Shown: piece by piece, positions 1-11,223 of the stretch
How positions within the stretch are numbered: the stretch's first letter is position 1
How the letters are laid out: every line of letters starts with the position of its first letter
Assembly: GCA_032191485.1 (NCBI GenBank)
Contig: JAVDOI010000019.1
Span: forward strand, 5,650,655 to 5,714,654
Direction of reading: 5' to 3'
Source: Leptoclinus maculatus
Lineage: Eukaryota > Chordata > Actinopteri > Perciformes > Stichaeidae
DNA length: 64,000 nt
Program-made: the position numbers and the translations under genes
Notes under the pieces: model-generated
What the model was told of the DNA's origin: nothing
Database searches by the model: none
What the model saw: the letters and a program-made list of their open reading frames with translations, nothing else

Positions 1-3000
1 GGGGGAGACCTGTAATATGTATTTATATAATGTGTAACATTGCATAGTATATTTAAAATTATTTGTAGCTTAATTTGATGTTTCTTTAATTCTTCCATTA
101 TTGCCTTTTATCTTTTCAACATTTTCAAAATTTCAGCATTTAAAAAAAAATAAAAAATCTAGACAGATGTAATAACTAACATACAGTAATGTAATTCCCG
201 CTGGAAGCAAGTACTTTTCTTGGAGATGAATCTTAAGCTCCCTCAACAGTGTCCAGTATATGTAATATCGTTATCACTGATCACTGTAACACATGTGACA
301 TCAGCATAATGATACAGTCAAGTAGCTGCTAGGCAGGTTTATGACCTGAGGGCTACATGGACACCTTGGTGTGTGTGTTTTGTGAATATATCTGCACAGT
401 ATTTTGTGTGTGTGTGTCGACGTGGATGTGTGTAACTATAACTATATTTATGTGTCTGTCTTTTCTTTCATTTGCAGGCTCATTATTTGGGAATCAGCCG
501 ACTTTATGTTCCTGCTCACACCTCAGTGTCAAGGTGAGTTTCAAGATTTACATTTTTTTTAAATAATTCCTCATACATTTTTATTTGATCCAGGTATATA
601 TTTACTTCACACTCAACGACGCGTTTAGCTGCGTGTGTGAATGCCGCCACACTGTTGTATTCTCTGTCAAATTCCTTCGGGTCAGGACTGTCGCTGGGAG
701 CACGCATCCTTCGGTTTCCTGTTTCAGCGGTCTGCAGGCACACAACAAAATTATCTCCGTTTGTCGTTCGTTTATTGAGCGCAATCCAACTCACATTGTT
801 CCCAGCACACGGCACACGGCAGCGGCAGCGAGTGCCGCGTCCCGTCAAAAAACGACTCCGGCCGGTTTGTGTGTGTCATGTCCTCCGAATCAGTAAGTCT
901 CTGGTGCGGCTCGAAGATAATCTCCTCAAAGGAAATTAGTCGGGGAAAAGAGGAAAGAAAAGCCGTCAGCCTAAAGGGCAAATGAAGATTAGAGGGAAAC
1001 AGTACACGAGGGCACACCGGCTGGCACCCGGAACTGAACAAAGGCCTCATTGTCACGGGAGTCCTCAGCTCTGCACTCACTCTCCCTGTGCACTTGGGGA
1101 GACATGACACCTGTTGGTGGTTCTGTTCAACTGCAGGCAGAGGGACAGCACACGAGGGTGGTGCTCAAATGTATATCTTTTTTAACGTACTTCCAAAGAG
1201 CACGAATGTGTTGGATGGTTTCGGGGCGCAGCACGGCTCAGCAGACACTGACACACGGTCACAGGTTTGACTCCGGGTCACGAGTTTTTGTCTCATGTCG
1301 AATCGTTTTTATCTTCAATTTCTCCAGTGACGCGAGTACATAAAAGTTATAATGAAAGAAAAAAAGAAAAGAAAAAAGCTTTGGATCTATATTTGCTGAT
1401 TCGACAGTTTTATGTCAACCCTGCAGACGCACAGACGCTTACTGCAAAGAGTCGAGTGGTTAATCTCAAATCATTTCACGGCTCATTCTTGACAGTTTAA
1501 CACAGTTTTGGGTTTATGGCGCCATGTGTCCAAAAGTTTGATCCTGGCTGCAGGGTGTTCCTCAGTTACACCTCTCATCAGTAGATACTACTATCATATT
1601 GTACTGGATACTGGATAGTGCGTTAATATGATAATAATCTCTGAAAACCATTTATTTAATTTTAAATATATATTTTAAAGTAAAACTAACAATATACAGC
1701 ACTATTTTAACCCTCTCCTAGTGTGTGAGTCACACCGGCTATTACACATATTATCTAAAATGTCTCGCGTATCTCTTTATATATCTATACAGATACCGAT
1801 CTTTTCCTCAACATCTTGACTTGTCACAGAAGGAAACACACAGGTGTAAATGATAAAATGAATGATGGCTGAATTCCATTTCGCTGCTTTGATTTCAGGG
1901 TCTCGGTATCGTGCATGGGAGCTCACTGTCACTCTCACTGTAACACTGGAACAGAGCGGAACCAACGTTAGTGTTATTAGTAACACCTGTGCTTCTCCTA
2001 ACGACAAAGCAAAATGTCTGCTGTGAGAACGTTCTGTCTAGTTTGGAGTGCTCGCAGCGCTGACATCTGTTACTCTGGATGATCCACAGGACGAGCTGTC
2101 AATAGTTTTTGTAGGGACTATTTCTTTAGGGGAAAGAAGTTCAAATCAAACCAGTTCCCAGTGACGTCTGTGGTTCATCCAGAGAAACAGGACTTTTCAG
2201 GAAAAAGAGAATAACGAGAAAATATGTTTTGTGTATTTTGCGTGAATCGACCCTTTAGGTAAAAAGGCCTTGCCCTGTGTAAGCCCGACACCGTGCACTG
2301 CACTCATTAGCAGAGTGCGCGTAGGAGCGGGATGCAGGTCCACTGTATACCGTACAGGCTCGGGCATTAAGTAGCTCGTGTAGAGGTTTGTGTGGCATTT
2401 ACGGGGTAACCGAGCTGCAATAAAAAACAGCCGCAAACTGGTGCGTGCGTGCCTGTGAGCAGTTAAGGCGGTGACTCACTTTTATAAGTTCGGCCCCAGC
2501 TCGCTTCCTCACGTCCCGTCCCCCCGCTCGCTCTCCTGTCTCACTCAGGAAACTCTCTGAAACCACAACTTGCCTGTCTGACCTTTCAGACAGACGTAGA
2601 GATTTATTCTTATTTGCACTAAGACTTCCTGTGAAATACACACCTTTGCTATAGAGGGAGCATGATGGATCATTCAGAGGATTTATCTGACTCGTTTTAA
2701 GCTAACGGTGTAGTGTATCCACTGTGTGTCGTCGTAGATAATACAGAGAGACGTGCAAGTCGTTACACACAAACACTCAAATGGGCACAGATACCGATTT
2801 CCTTGTCGGTTGTGTTTTACACGCAGGTTCCCCGTGCACAGTCGTAACGGGATTCTCGTGTGTAAGACAAGAGGTGAAAGTGTGACCTTTCGACGCCCTG
2901 CGGCGGCTCACTCTCTCCTCTCGTTTGTCTCCATCAGGCCGAGGAAACACGAGAGGAGGACAACCGACAGACCGATGAGACTGAAGCTGCATAGAGGAGG

Positions 3001-3437
3001 CGGCCTGTCGGGCATAAGTGACATCCAGGAAGTATCCTGCAAGCAACACAAGTTCATTTAAAAAAGAATGAAAACAAATGTATCAATTGCTTTAATACAG
3101 TGAACCCTACTTACATTAAAACAATTTAGATTGTACAATAAAATATAACTGAAAAATTCTCAAAAGTTGTACATTAAAAAAACTCCAAGTGTGTTTAGAA
3201 TGAATAAAATATCGACTGACAAAATATACAATACAATAAGACAGTAATGACACATTTTGTTCTTGATGAGATAAAAAAAACTCACCGTCTTCATCAGCAG
3301 ATATGTGTTTGATGTTTCTACCCTCAAAGAGAGGTTATTTTTGTTAGAGGGGCCCTCTGTCGCTCTGAGTCTGTGTTCCCTCAGATCGACCGTCAACCGT
3401 GTGACACGAGAGACACCTGCAGCAGATAAACTGTCCT
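1..3437. other. Upstream region without a recognised gene
   Basis: No reading frame resembles a known protein on either strand. The only exon-like segment is at 478-533 (own entry). A somewhat GC-richer stretch at about 600-1050 and another at 2480-2600 could belong to the primary transcript of the downstream let-7 pair, but I see no TATA box or polyadenylation evidence that settles this. GT-rich simple sequence occurs at about 367-436. Confidence 0.5.
478..533 (+). other. Exon-like segment, possibly of a let-7 host transcript
   Basis: A 56-base segment sits between a strong acceptor (a pyrimidine-rich tract ending in TTTGCAG at 471-477) and a good donor (AAG followed by GTGAGT at 534). All three frames are open but none resembles a protein I know, so a non-coding exon is as likely as a coding one. 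Mammalian let-7a-3/let-7b lie in a spliced long non-coding host transcript, which is why I suggest that origin; this is inference. It could also be a chance pairing of splice signals. Confidence 0.28.
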
Positions 3438-3517
3438 TTGGGGTGAGGTAGTAGGTTGTATAGTTTTAGGGTCATTCCCAAGCTGTAAGATGACTATACA
3501 ACGTACTGTCTTTCCTG
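3438..3517 (+). ncRNA. let-7a: let-7a microRNA precursor (let-7a-3-like)
   Basis: The mature 5p sequence at 3444-3465 is identical to let-7a (seed GAGGUAG). The 3p arm at about 3494-3514 begins CTATACAA and pairs back across a loop, giving a classical let-7 hairpin. The 5' flank GGG and the 3' end CTTTCCT resemble human let-7a-3. let-7 represses proliferation and pluripotency genes, acting in the cytoplasm through Argonaute. A let-7b hairpin follows about 0.5 kb downstream on the same strand, so both probably come from one primary transcript. The same pair lies upstream of PPARA in mammals, which supports the locus assignment. Confidence 0.96.
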
Positions 3518-3934
3518 ACGCGACTGTGATGGCGACGTCATCATCGACAGAAAAATACAACTTCACCGCTGCAGATCATGTTTATATATTTATATAATGT
3601 TAGAGAGAGAAGCAGATAAGTATGAGAGCAATGTAAGAGATAACCTTCAAGTTTTAGTTAAGGGGTAGATAATGTTGTCTGTTTTGATGACCTGACATTA
3701 TTTGGAGTCTATTTCTGAAATATAAACAGTTATTGGAATTTCAAACAGAGCTGTTGCAAATGCTTCAACAAAATCCCTCCATCAGCTGATAGTTGAGTAA
3801 TGTGTTTTATTTGTACTGAGAAGTATCACTTTATCTCTAATGTTACCACAGCTAACCTTGCTGTGGTCACACAATAGCAACCCGGTGGATCCGTCTTCAT
3901 GACGAGATGTGCACAAACCTGTATGGTGTTCGTA

Positions 3935-4018
3935 CAGGGTGAGGTAGTAGGTTGTGTGGTTTCAGGGTTGTTATTTTACCCCATCAGGAGCTAACTATAC
4001 AACATACTGCCTTCCCTG
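3935..4018 (+). ncRNA. let-7b: let-7b microRNA precursor
   Basis: The mature 5p sequence at 3940-3961 matches let-7b, with the GTGTGGTT ending that separates it from let-7a. The 3p arm at about 3995-4016 begins CTATACAA and ends CTTCCC, as in vertebrate let-7b. The hairpin is complete. It is 496 bases downstream of let-7a (mature start to mature start) on the same strand, consistent with a bicistronic primary microRNA. Confidence 0.96.
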
Positions 4019-5013
4019 GAGGGCAGCAATACATCACAGGAGCACACACGACTTAGTCACCTTCCTACTGAGGAAGAAACTGATCTGGTGAGTGGTGCCA
4101 AATCTCAATAACAGTCGTTACTTCACAGATTTTGCAATTAATGTAGATAGCATGTTGTGTAATTATGTACTGTTTGATTAATAAACACAAATAAAGACTG
4201 GATTAGAAATAATATAAGAACAAACAATGACTGGAGTGTGATCCTTTCAATGTATACTGAGTACCGAGGTGGAGTTGTAAATATCTAGTTATTATTGAAA
4301 TAGTTTCATGAAATATTGCATTATTCTGTAATGTTTGTAATGAGCTTATTATATTTAAAAATATGAATCTTAAAAGGCTCGGTAACTCAGGCTTTAACAT
4401 GTGGATGTTCTGTATCTATTCAGAAGAATGTTCTCAAGTTAGTATTTGTCTTTTTTTTACATTTTCTATGAAATAAGTTAATTTACTGGACCAAAGGAGA
4501 ATATTTTCATGTTTCTATTTTTTTTAAATATATATTTCCACGAAAAAAATTGGAGCTAAGATTTAAAAAACAAAGTATCCAAAAAGAGAGTTTTATTTCA
4601 CATTATGTAACATACATCGTGTAGTCGTATTTTTTGAAAAGCTGATGTCTGGTTCACACTGTGTGTGTTTCACTGAATCAAGCTTCAGAGTGTGGAAGAC
4701 GCTCACAGATGGAACAAGAGACCAGGTGCTGAGGTCCCCGCGAGGAATCATAAATGATCACCCTCCCACTCGTCTCTCTGTGTGAAAACACACTGAGCGT
4801 CCTCCGAAGGCTTTGGTTGTCTTTGCTTTACTGTGGAAGTCAACAGGAAAAGGTGATGGCTAAACACCCCCAGACCGTCTCTCACCTCAGGATGGAGACG
4901 TGAAAACATTGCTGAGCACCGATACACAGTAGATGGCGCTAGATATTAGATAGTAAAACATTTTTTTACATGTTTATAGCAGTTTCATTGTTATTTATAT
5001 ACTATATTGTGTA
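4019..5013. other. AT-rich spacer downstream of let-7b
   Basis: No gene recognised. AATAAA-type signals occur at about 4181 and 4190 and might end a let-7 primary transcript, but AT-rich DNA produces these by chance. Confidence 0.4.
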
Positions 5014-5380
5014 TGCAGTGGTGGAAGATAAACACTGCAATATAAGAATACTCCATTGCAAGTAAAATCCCAGTGTTGAAATATTACTTAAATTATTCAA
5101 CTTAAACGTAAAAAAATGTCTCTTGTCAGTGTTAAACTATGATGTGTTATTACAGATGCATTCATGTGTAACTTTACTTGCACTTTAACAGTCGGTCACA
5201 TGTTCTAAGCTCTGGGTTGTGAGTTAAATCTTAATCCGTAAAGTAACTAGAAAATAAAGCTGTTAGATACAATTATTGTAGTGAAGTAAAACGTACAATA
5301 GTTGAATTGTTGTTAAGTAGAAGTAAAGAAAAAATTACAATATATAAATGCAGGACTTGAGTGACTATTGCACCACTACA
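5014..5380. mobile_element. Degenerate MITE-like fish repeat
   Basis: The left edge reads GCAGTGGTGGAAG (from 5015) and the right edge ends CACCACTAC (5379), giving imperfect terminal inverted repeats of about nine bases. The interior is AT-rich with repeated AAGTA/AAGTAAA motifs. Elements starting with a GTGGTGGAA-like end and full of AAGTA words are very common in teleost genomes. No coding capacity is present, so this is a non-autonomous DNA-transposon relic. The target-site duplication is not clear, so exact ends are approximate. Confidence 0.6.
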
Positions 5381-5639
5381 TAAAGTATGTTCAACACATA
5401 TATGGGGCACTGAACCATGTACAAAACGTACTTATATAATGTATGATATTCAATGTGGTTTGACATGTTATTGTGAAAAACGACCATTTTATTGAGCGTT
5501 TGTGTAATTAGTATCCCATAATATATGATGGCGGTGATTAGATTAGAACAGTGGCTCCACTGTCAATGATTTAGGAGACGTGCTGCTCTGAGACAGAGAC
5601 AATCAATCCAGAGAGCTGTGCTCTATCGACGGAGGAGTG

Positions 5640-5799
5640 GCCACGTCACGGTCCTCCGGTTCACATGCACCCCGACTCGTGACGTCCGGTGACGTCCCGA
5701 GCCACCGGGAAGTAGTTGCATACTGACAAAAAAAACAAAAAGAGATGGGTGGTCCGTTTTTAAATCCCCGCGTGCCCATTGGTTGAAACCATAGGTGTG
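5640..5799 (+). promoter_or_regulatory. Probable ppara upstream promoter (CpG-rich, CRE and CCAAT motifs)
   Basis: The DNA turns GC- and CpG-rich here, unlike its flanks. TGACGTCC occurs twice in tandem, at 5680-5687 and 5690-5697, and a further CACGTCA-type half site lies at 5643-5648; these look like CREB/ATF sites. An inverted CCAAT box (ATTGG) is at 5778-5782. No classical TATA box is evident. The region is immediately upstream of a likely non-coding first exon that ends in a splice donor. Assignment to ppara is inferred from strand, position and the usual PPARA gene structure. Confidence 0.5.
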
Positions 5800-6008
5800 T
5801 CAGGGGGGTGTGCGTGCCGCGTCTCCGTCCGTCCCTACGTTATTTCCTGCACAGAGGATGAGCGGAAGTTTGACCGCGCGCCGGGACCCGACGCATCAAG
5901 TTTTACCAGCAGAGCTGATCGGGGATCGGAGCGTCGGAGCGTCCCGGGACCGAGGGGCGTCCATGCCGTCAGCAGCATCTGGAAATGCTCCGGATAGCAT
6001 CCTCTGAG
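5800..6008 (+). other. ppara: Probable non-coding 5' exon of ppara
   Basis: A CpG-rich segment ends in a donor (CTGAG followed by GTAATT at 6009). It contains short open frames but none resembling a protein. Vertebrate PPARA genes have untranslated 5' exons far upstream of the ATG exon, and the coding start is 5 kb away at 11040. The transcription start was not located, so the left limit is arbitrary. Confidence 0.45.
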
Positions 6009-9000
6009 GTAATTCACAACCTTCACTTGAAACTGTGCTATGTTATGTAAGTGTGACTATAAGCTTGTTTTCCTGTTGTCTGAGGAGAATTAACAAACTT
6101 TTTATTGTTCAGGGTCCGGCGTGGGGTTACAGTTGTATGACGCCTGAGCAGAAAGTAATGCTGCATGAGTGGATTTCTCAAAAGACTATACAGCCTCCTG
6201 TTATATTATAGCTGTAGGCTTCTCGCTCCTATGGCTGCATGAAGAAGAATGCATGTAATTGTTCTCAGTATATGTGGCGAATGAGCCCCACATGAACTTC
6301 CTGACTGCTCGAGCCGGCACCTGCTTTTGTAAGAAAACCACACATGGTGTGAAGAAATGCTTCTTTCTGAGAGGAACATATCTTTCTATTGGCCATAAAT
6401 TCCCCCTTCAAACAGATTTCCATTTCCTTATCTGTGCAGCATAGTGACAAGTCAACACGACCCTTAATGCACAACTTGTTTTAACCAAGATGTGGTAGTT
6501 TGTTTTGGGTCTCCTCTGCTCCAGATTGTTTGGTATGTGAGGCAGATGGATGACCTTGTTGTTGCAGAGACTTAAGAAGGTCTTAGAAAGGTCAAAACAT
6601 CTGATCCTGATTCGGGGGTTCTGACAGGGGGATCGGGGGTGTACGTTTTCTTTCTTTTCTCTTGATTGTATCCTCGCTGTTATCTGTTAACAAGCTGTTG
6701 TTGAGTGCAGTTGACTGCTCTCAGTGCAGTTACTGTTTCCTCTTCTCCTGTGACCTGAACATAGAGCCTCGCTGTCTGGGATTATAGTTCCTCTGGGAAT
6801 TAAAACACAATGTGAATTTGATGTGATGGGGAAACATGGGCTGGTCCAGAGTCATCTATGAAAGAGACAATGAAGTCATATCAACACAGTTTAGGAGTTA
6901 GTCGTCGACCTAGTTTTAAGCAAGGCTATAATACATGAATGAAAAAGGCTCAAGTTACAGAACAGGTGTGTTCATTAGAAAGCTGTCAGCATCAACGTAT
7001 TCACTTGTTGAATTCAATAATGAAAGGGAAACAGAGGGAACAGAGCAGCTTTCGGCATTCAATTGATAACTATTTTCATAAGATTATTTTCTAGATTAAG
7101 CCATTGTCTGAAAAACATCATAAAAACAGTGCAACAGTGACCCAAATATTCAATTTACTATAAACAATTCTCACCTTTTTAAAAACCTGGAACCATAAAA
7201 TGTTTGGCATTGTTGCTTGAAGCGTTTTCAAATGAGCCTCTAACATAGTTGCAGGATTAATTTTCTTCCAGAACACAAATTGATTATTGGACTTTGGTTG
7301 CAGCTCTGGGTGCAGGTGCAGGTCTGGGCTGTTGACGACCCCGGGGTCCTAGCACCAGTGTGACTGGTTCCTCATGTGGAGCCAGGACCCTCTCTCCCTA
7401 CAGTTTATCCCATTCCTTGTCAGTGCTCAGTGCTCAACACGTTCTGTAAGTACATTATTAAACATAATAACCTAATACCTGTCCACTATCGCCACACACA
7501 TCACTATCGGATTAGTCATTACTAATGAATAACTTACATTTCATATTCCTCTCCTGGACATTGGCTCTCTTTGGATAATAGAGCAGGGCATAATCTTTAG
7601 TGTTATTACGTTTGCACATTTTACATTTACATGACTCCATTGACAAAACGGTCATTTTACCTCGCAGAAGACGGGAGTTGCTGGTCTACTGCTGCCTCGG
7701 TCGGTGAGTTAAGCTTGTGTTATTGTTTGACTTTGGTGAATCTAACCAAATTCACACAATTACACAAACGGACCAACGACACCCGCATTAATAGAGGGGA
7801 AATTACTGTTTTAGGTGGGCCTCTTTTTTTTAGGTGTCTAAAGTATGTTTTGCTGCTGTCAGCAGTACATTACTTTGCTCCGTGTAAGATCAGAAACTGT
7901 CAGAAAACGGTACCAATCAATGTCGAGGAGAATAAAATGGAGAAATGCTGCAGCTGTCAGAATCCACAGAAGAGAGTGCAGAAAAGCTGAGCGTGAACGG
8001 AAACAAAACACTATAAACTCCAGACTCACCGTGACATCTACAAAAAGAGACCAGGCAAGACAACCCTTTTTACTCCGACATCATCAACAAAAAATAACGA
8101 TGCACTCACTTTCATTTTGCATTTATGATAGGCTGACTAACCACTGCCCCACAACTTCTTTCCGTTGATAAATGCAATGAGTTCACTTCCTTTTTTTAGG
8201 TGATAAAATTCAAAGCATCAGACAAAACATAAATACCTCCAAGTCAAATACAAACATCGTGTCACTCTTGCTCTTCCTTAACATGATTTAATGACCATGG
8301 CAGAGTTTAATGCTGTTATTTGAAAACTCTTTATTTAACTGGTTAAATAGGCAACAGTTGCCTCCTATCTTCCCTAAAACAAGGAGAACTGCAGGGATTA
8401 GGCTTCTTCTAAAAAGCCCAGTTTCAGATTAAAAAGTAGCCTACCAGCAACTCAGCAGCTTTTTAGCCCCAAATGGTTGTTCAGTCATTTTCAACCAGGG
8501 GTCAGTGATGGAGTTCCAGGGGGTCCCAAGAAATGTATGTTTATTTTCACTATTTAATTCACTATAAAAGTGAACTCAATGTGTGCAAGATCATCGGCTT
8601 CACTTCCTTCGTGGTTATCTCTCTTAACTGTAGCTGATGACAATAGAATTCTGGTCTTAATCATATCTAACAACCAAAATCTTTTCAGACGATGTCCCTG
8701 AAGAGAAATCGTAACCAAATGGGGGTCCGTGACCTCATGTGTTTCAGATTAGTGGTCCTTGACGCGAATACGGTGGAGAACCACTGGTCTAGATGACTTC
8801 CAGGCTGGATTTCGACCCCATCACAGCACTGAGACTGCTCTTAAAGTTATTGACCTCCGATTCAACACACTCTAGTGAGACATCACTTCTATGCTCTTGG
8901 AACTCTGGAGACCATCTCAAGACTAAGAAAGCTGAACACATTACACCGATGCTCAGGTCTCTGCACTGGCTACCACTCAGTTGTAGAATTGACTTTAAGT

Positions 9001-11020
9001 TACTGCTGGTTGTCATTTAATGGCTAAATACATTTCTGACCTACTTCTTCCATATGAATATTTTTTCTGCATAAGTGTAGGCGTATGGTCATGCACTCTC
9101 AACACATCTCATTTTAAAATTCCTAGCAATGTTAACGAGACATCCATGGCTAGAGATGCAGGGGGGGACACAATGGGTTCATTTTAAGATGAACTCAATG
9201 CACTGAAGTATAAATGCTCGGGGGCACAATCCGCCCCTTGATGACGATCCTTTTTTTTATTGCAAAGCAGCTCGACAGACCAGTCAGACAACAGTTAGCT
9301 GCTTCAGTCTGTATGTCCTCTACAGTGAAGTCTACATGGTACAACATACTCTCACAGATTTCCCCCTTAGGCCTAAACGACTTTTGGCATGCTGTCCAGA
9401 CCTGTCCTCTGAAACGCTGCAAACCCTAAGACTATAGATGAACAAGAACAAACATGCTTTGATTCATCACGTCCTGTATGCACAGATGAAGACAGCATAT
9501 AACCAACCCACTTAAAGTCGGTGGTTCTCAACAGCGAAAGTTTGAAGTTGCACAATCTCATGTCGGCCAGTGTTTTTTTCCATGCTGGCCTTACAGATGT
9601 AAGCAGCTGTGTAAACTGAGATTTTACATTTGAGCTCACATGAGGTCTGTGAAGGCCCCCACAGCCAAACTCTCTGTAGATCAGAGATAAGTTGCTGACT
9701 CCTGCCTTGATGGTATAACATTGTTAGAATTCTGACACAGATCAGATGTTATTGTAATAATACAGGAGCAGAGGTCAGGGGGAGAGAATTCCCCTCTTTT
9801 TTTAAAAAGCAGATTCCTGTTACTCTGCCTTTAACCTACAATTTGCTTGTGATCACATCATTGCTAATACAGGGAAGTTTTACCGCATAATATGTTAAAT
9901 CAACGGCAACATCTGCCGCGATGAATTACTGGAAGTTGGGGGGGAAGCGTTATTGAACACGAGCACTGGTGCTGTGATGTTGTGGGATGGCTCTAACAGA
10001 TGTCCTTTACCCCGCTGTGAGCAGCTGAGAGCTCCACCAAAATCCCTCCCACACATATTTTTTAAGATCCACTCCGAGCGGACGGGCAGCCAGAGGAATA
10101 GCCGGACACTGAATTCTTTGTTGAAAGTAACGTAACAGAGAGAAAGTCACTTAAAGCTATGATGCACGGTATGTACTCTTTGTCTCTTTGGAGCATCAGA
10201 GTCGGTCAATAAATAAGATACAGAGCTTTGTAACAAAACAAACAGACTGTGTACTTTGGCTGGAAAGATTGGAATTTCATCTGTGGATAATGGGCCGCTG
10301 CTGACTCTATGGGCACGGTTCACTTATTAAAAAAAGCATCGTCACATTATGATCTTACCTCTAGCATTAGATTAGATTAGTACAAGAGTTGTACCTGTCC
10401 CCACTGCATGACTGATCTTGATTTGTGCTTCCATGACATTTAACTTAGATTTATTCATGTTTGTGATGTTCTATCTGAAAGAGAATAAACCAGGTCCGAG
10501 CAACAGGGAATCAAACGATAAGGTAAAAATCTTGTGATGCACTTACTGCTGGATGCTGACATCTTTAAACGTGTGTTTGGAGAACTTCAGGCCATCACAC
10601 ATAGAAATGCAGAAGTATTAGGAGTTTTGAGTTAAGTATTTTTAAGTTACATGGCTTGTTCATGGAAAAGCTTCTGACTGTGTCGGAGCGGACATATTTA
10701 ATCATTTTCCAAAAGCATAATTTTCCTTGTCCACACTAGGAACAGGAAATATGGATATGTTCGACACAGCCAGTGATATAAATGGGACTAATGGTAAAGC
10801 AAACATGTATACTGTCTGGAGTTATACATTTCAGGTTAACAGTTTGCACCCAATCTAAGGGGTCAGAGGTTTTTCCAGAGCTGGGCGTTTAAAAAAAACA
10901 AACTCTCAACCAATCTAATGGCTGCCTCAAGATTTCAGTTTCTTTATCACCCATTGTCCTCATTCGTTTTCTCTCTCCCCTCTTATCACAGTTTGGTGAG
11001 TGAGGGGTTGTTCCTCCCAG
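6009..11020. other. Putative ppara 5' intron
   Basis: No additional coding exon is recognised. A possible 42-base untranslated mini-exon lies at 7404-7445 (acceptor CCCTACAG, donor GTAAGTAC). Repeat debris fills 8.4-9.7 kb, including a LINE fragment (own entry). Just before the coding exon, two acceptor candidates are visible at about 10991 and 11020, so the 5' edge of the ATG exon is uncertain; the coding start is not affected. Confidence 0.5.
8790..9055 (+). mobile_element. Decayed non-LTR retrotransposon (Rex1/L2-like) fragment
   Basis: Conceptual translation from 8792 gives DDFQAGFRPHHSTETALKVI, a typical reverse-transcriptase segment of fish L2/Rex1-type LINEs, before a stop codon. About 100 bases later another frame reads HITPMLRSLHWLPLSCRIDF, which belongs to the region after the catalytic core. 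The YADD core that should lie between is missing, so the copy has an internal deletion of several hundred bases plus frameshifts and is inactive. It sits in the presumed ppara 5' intron. Confidence 0.75.
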
Positions 11021-11039
11021 GTTTGGCTTGATCTCCACC

Positions 11040-11223
11040 ATGGCCAGGGATCTCTTTAGCCCCCCATCCCCTCTCGGGGATTCCCTGCTCGACAGTCCGC
11101 TGTGTGGAGACCTGATGGAGGATCTTCGGGACATCTCCCAGTCTATAGAAGACGACACTCTGGAATTTGATTTCCCGGTGTACCAGAGCACCGGCTCAGG
11201 GTCTGAGAGCTCCATTGCACTGG
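11040..11223 (+). CDS. ppara: ppara coding exon 1 (N-terminal AF-1 region)
   Basis: Encodes residues 1-61 plus one base, including DISQSIEDDT, which parallels human EISQSIGEDS. The donor is GTGAGT at 11224. Confidence 0.92.

Noticed and set aside
7404..7445. Possible 42-base ppara 5'UTR mini-exon
   Set aside because: Splice signals are good but the segment is tiny and nothing else supports it; mentioned only within the intron entry.
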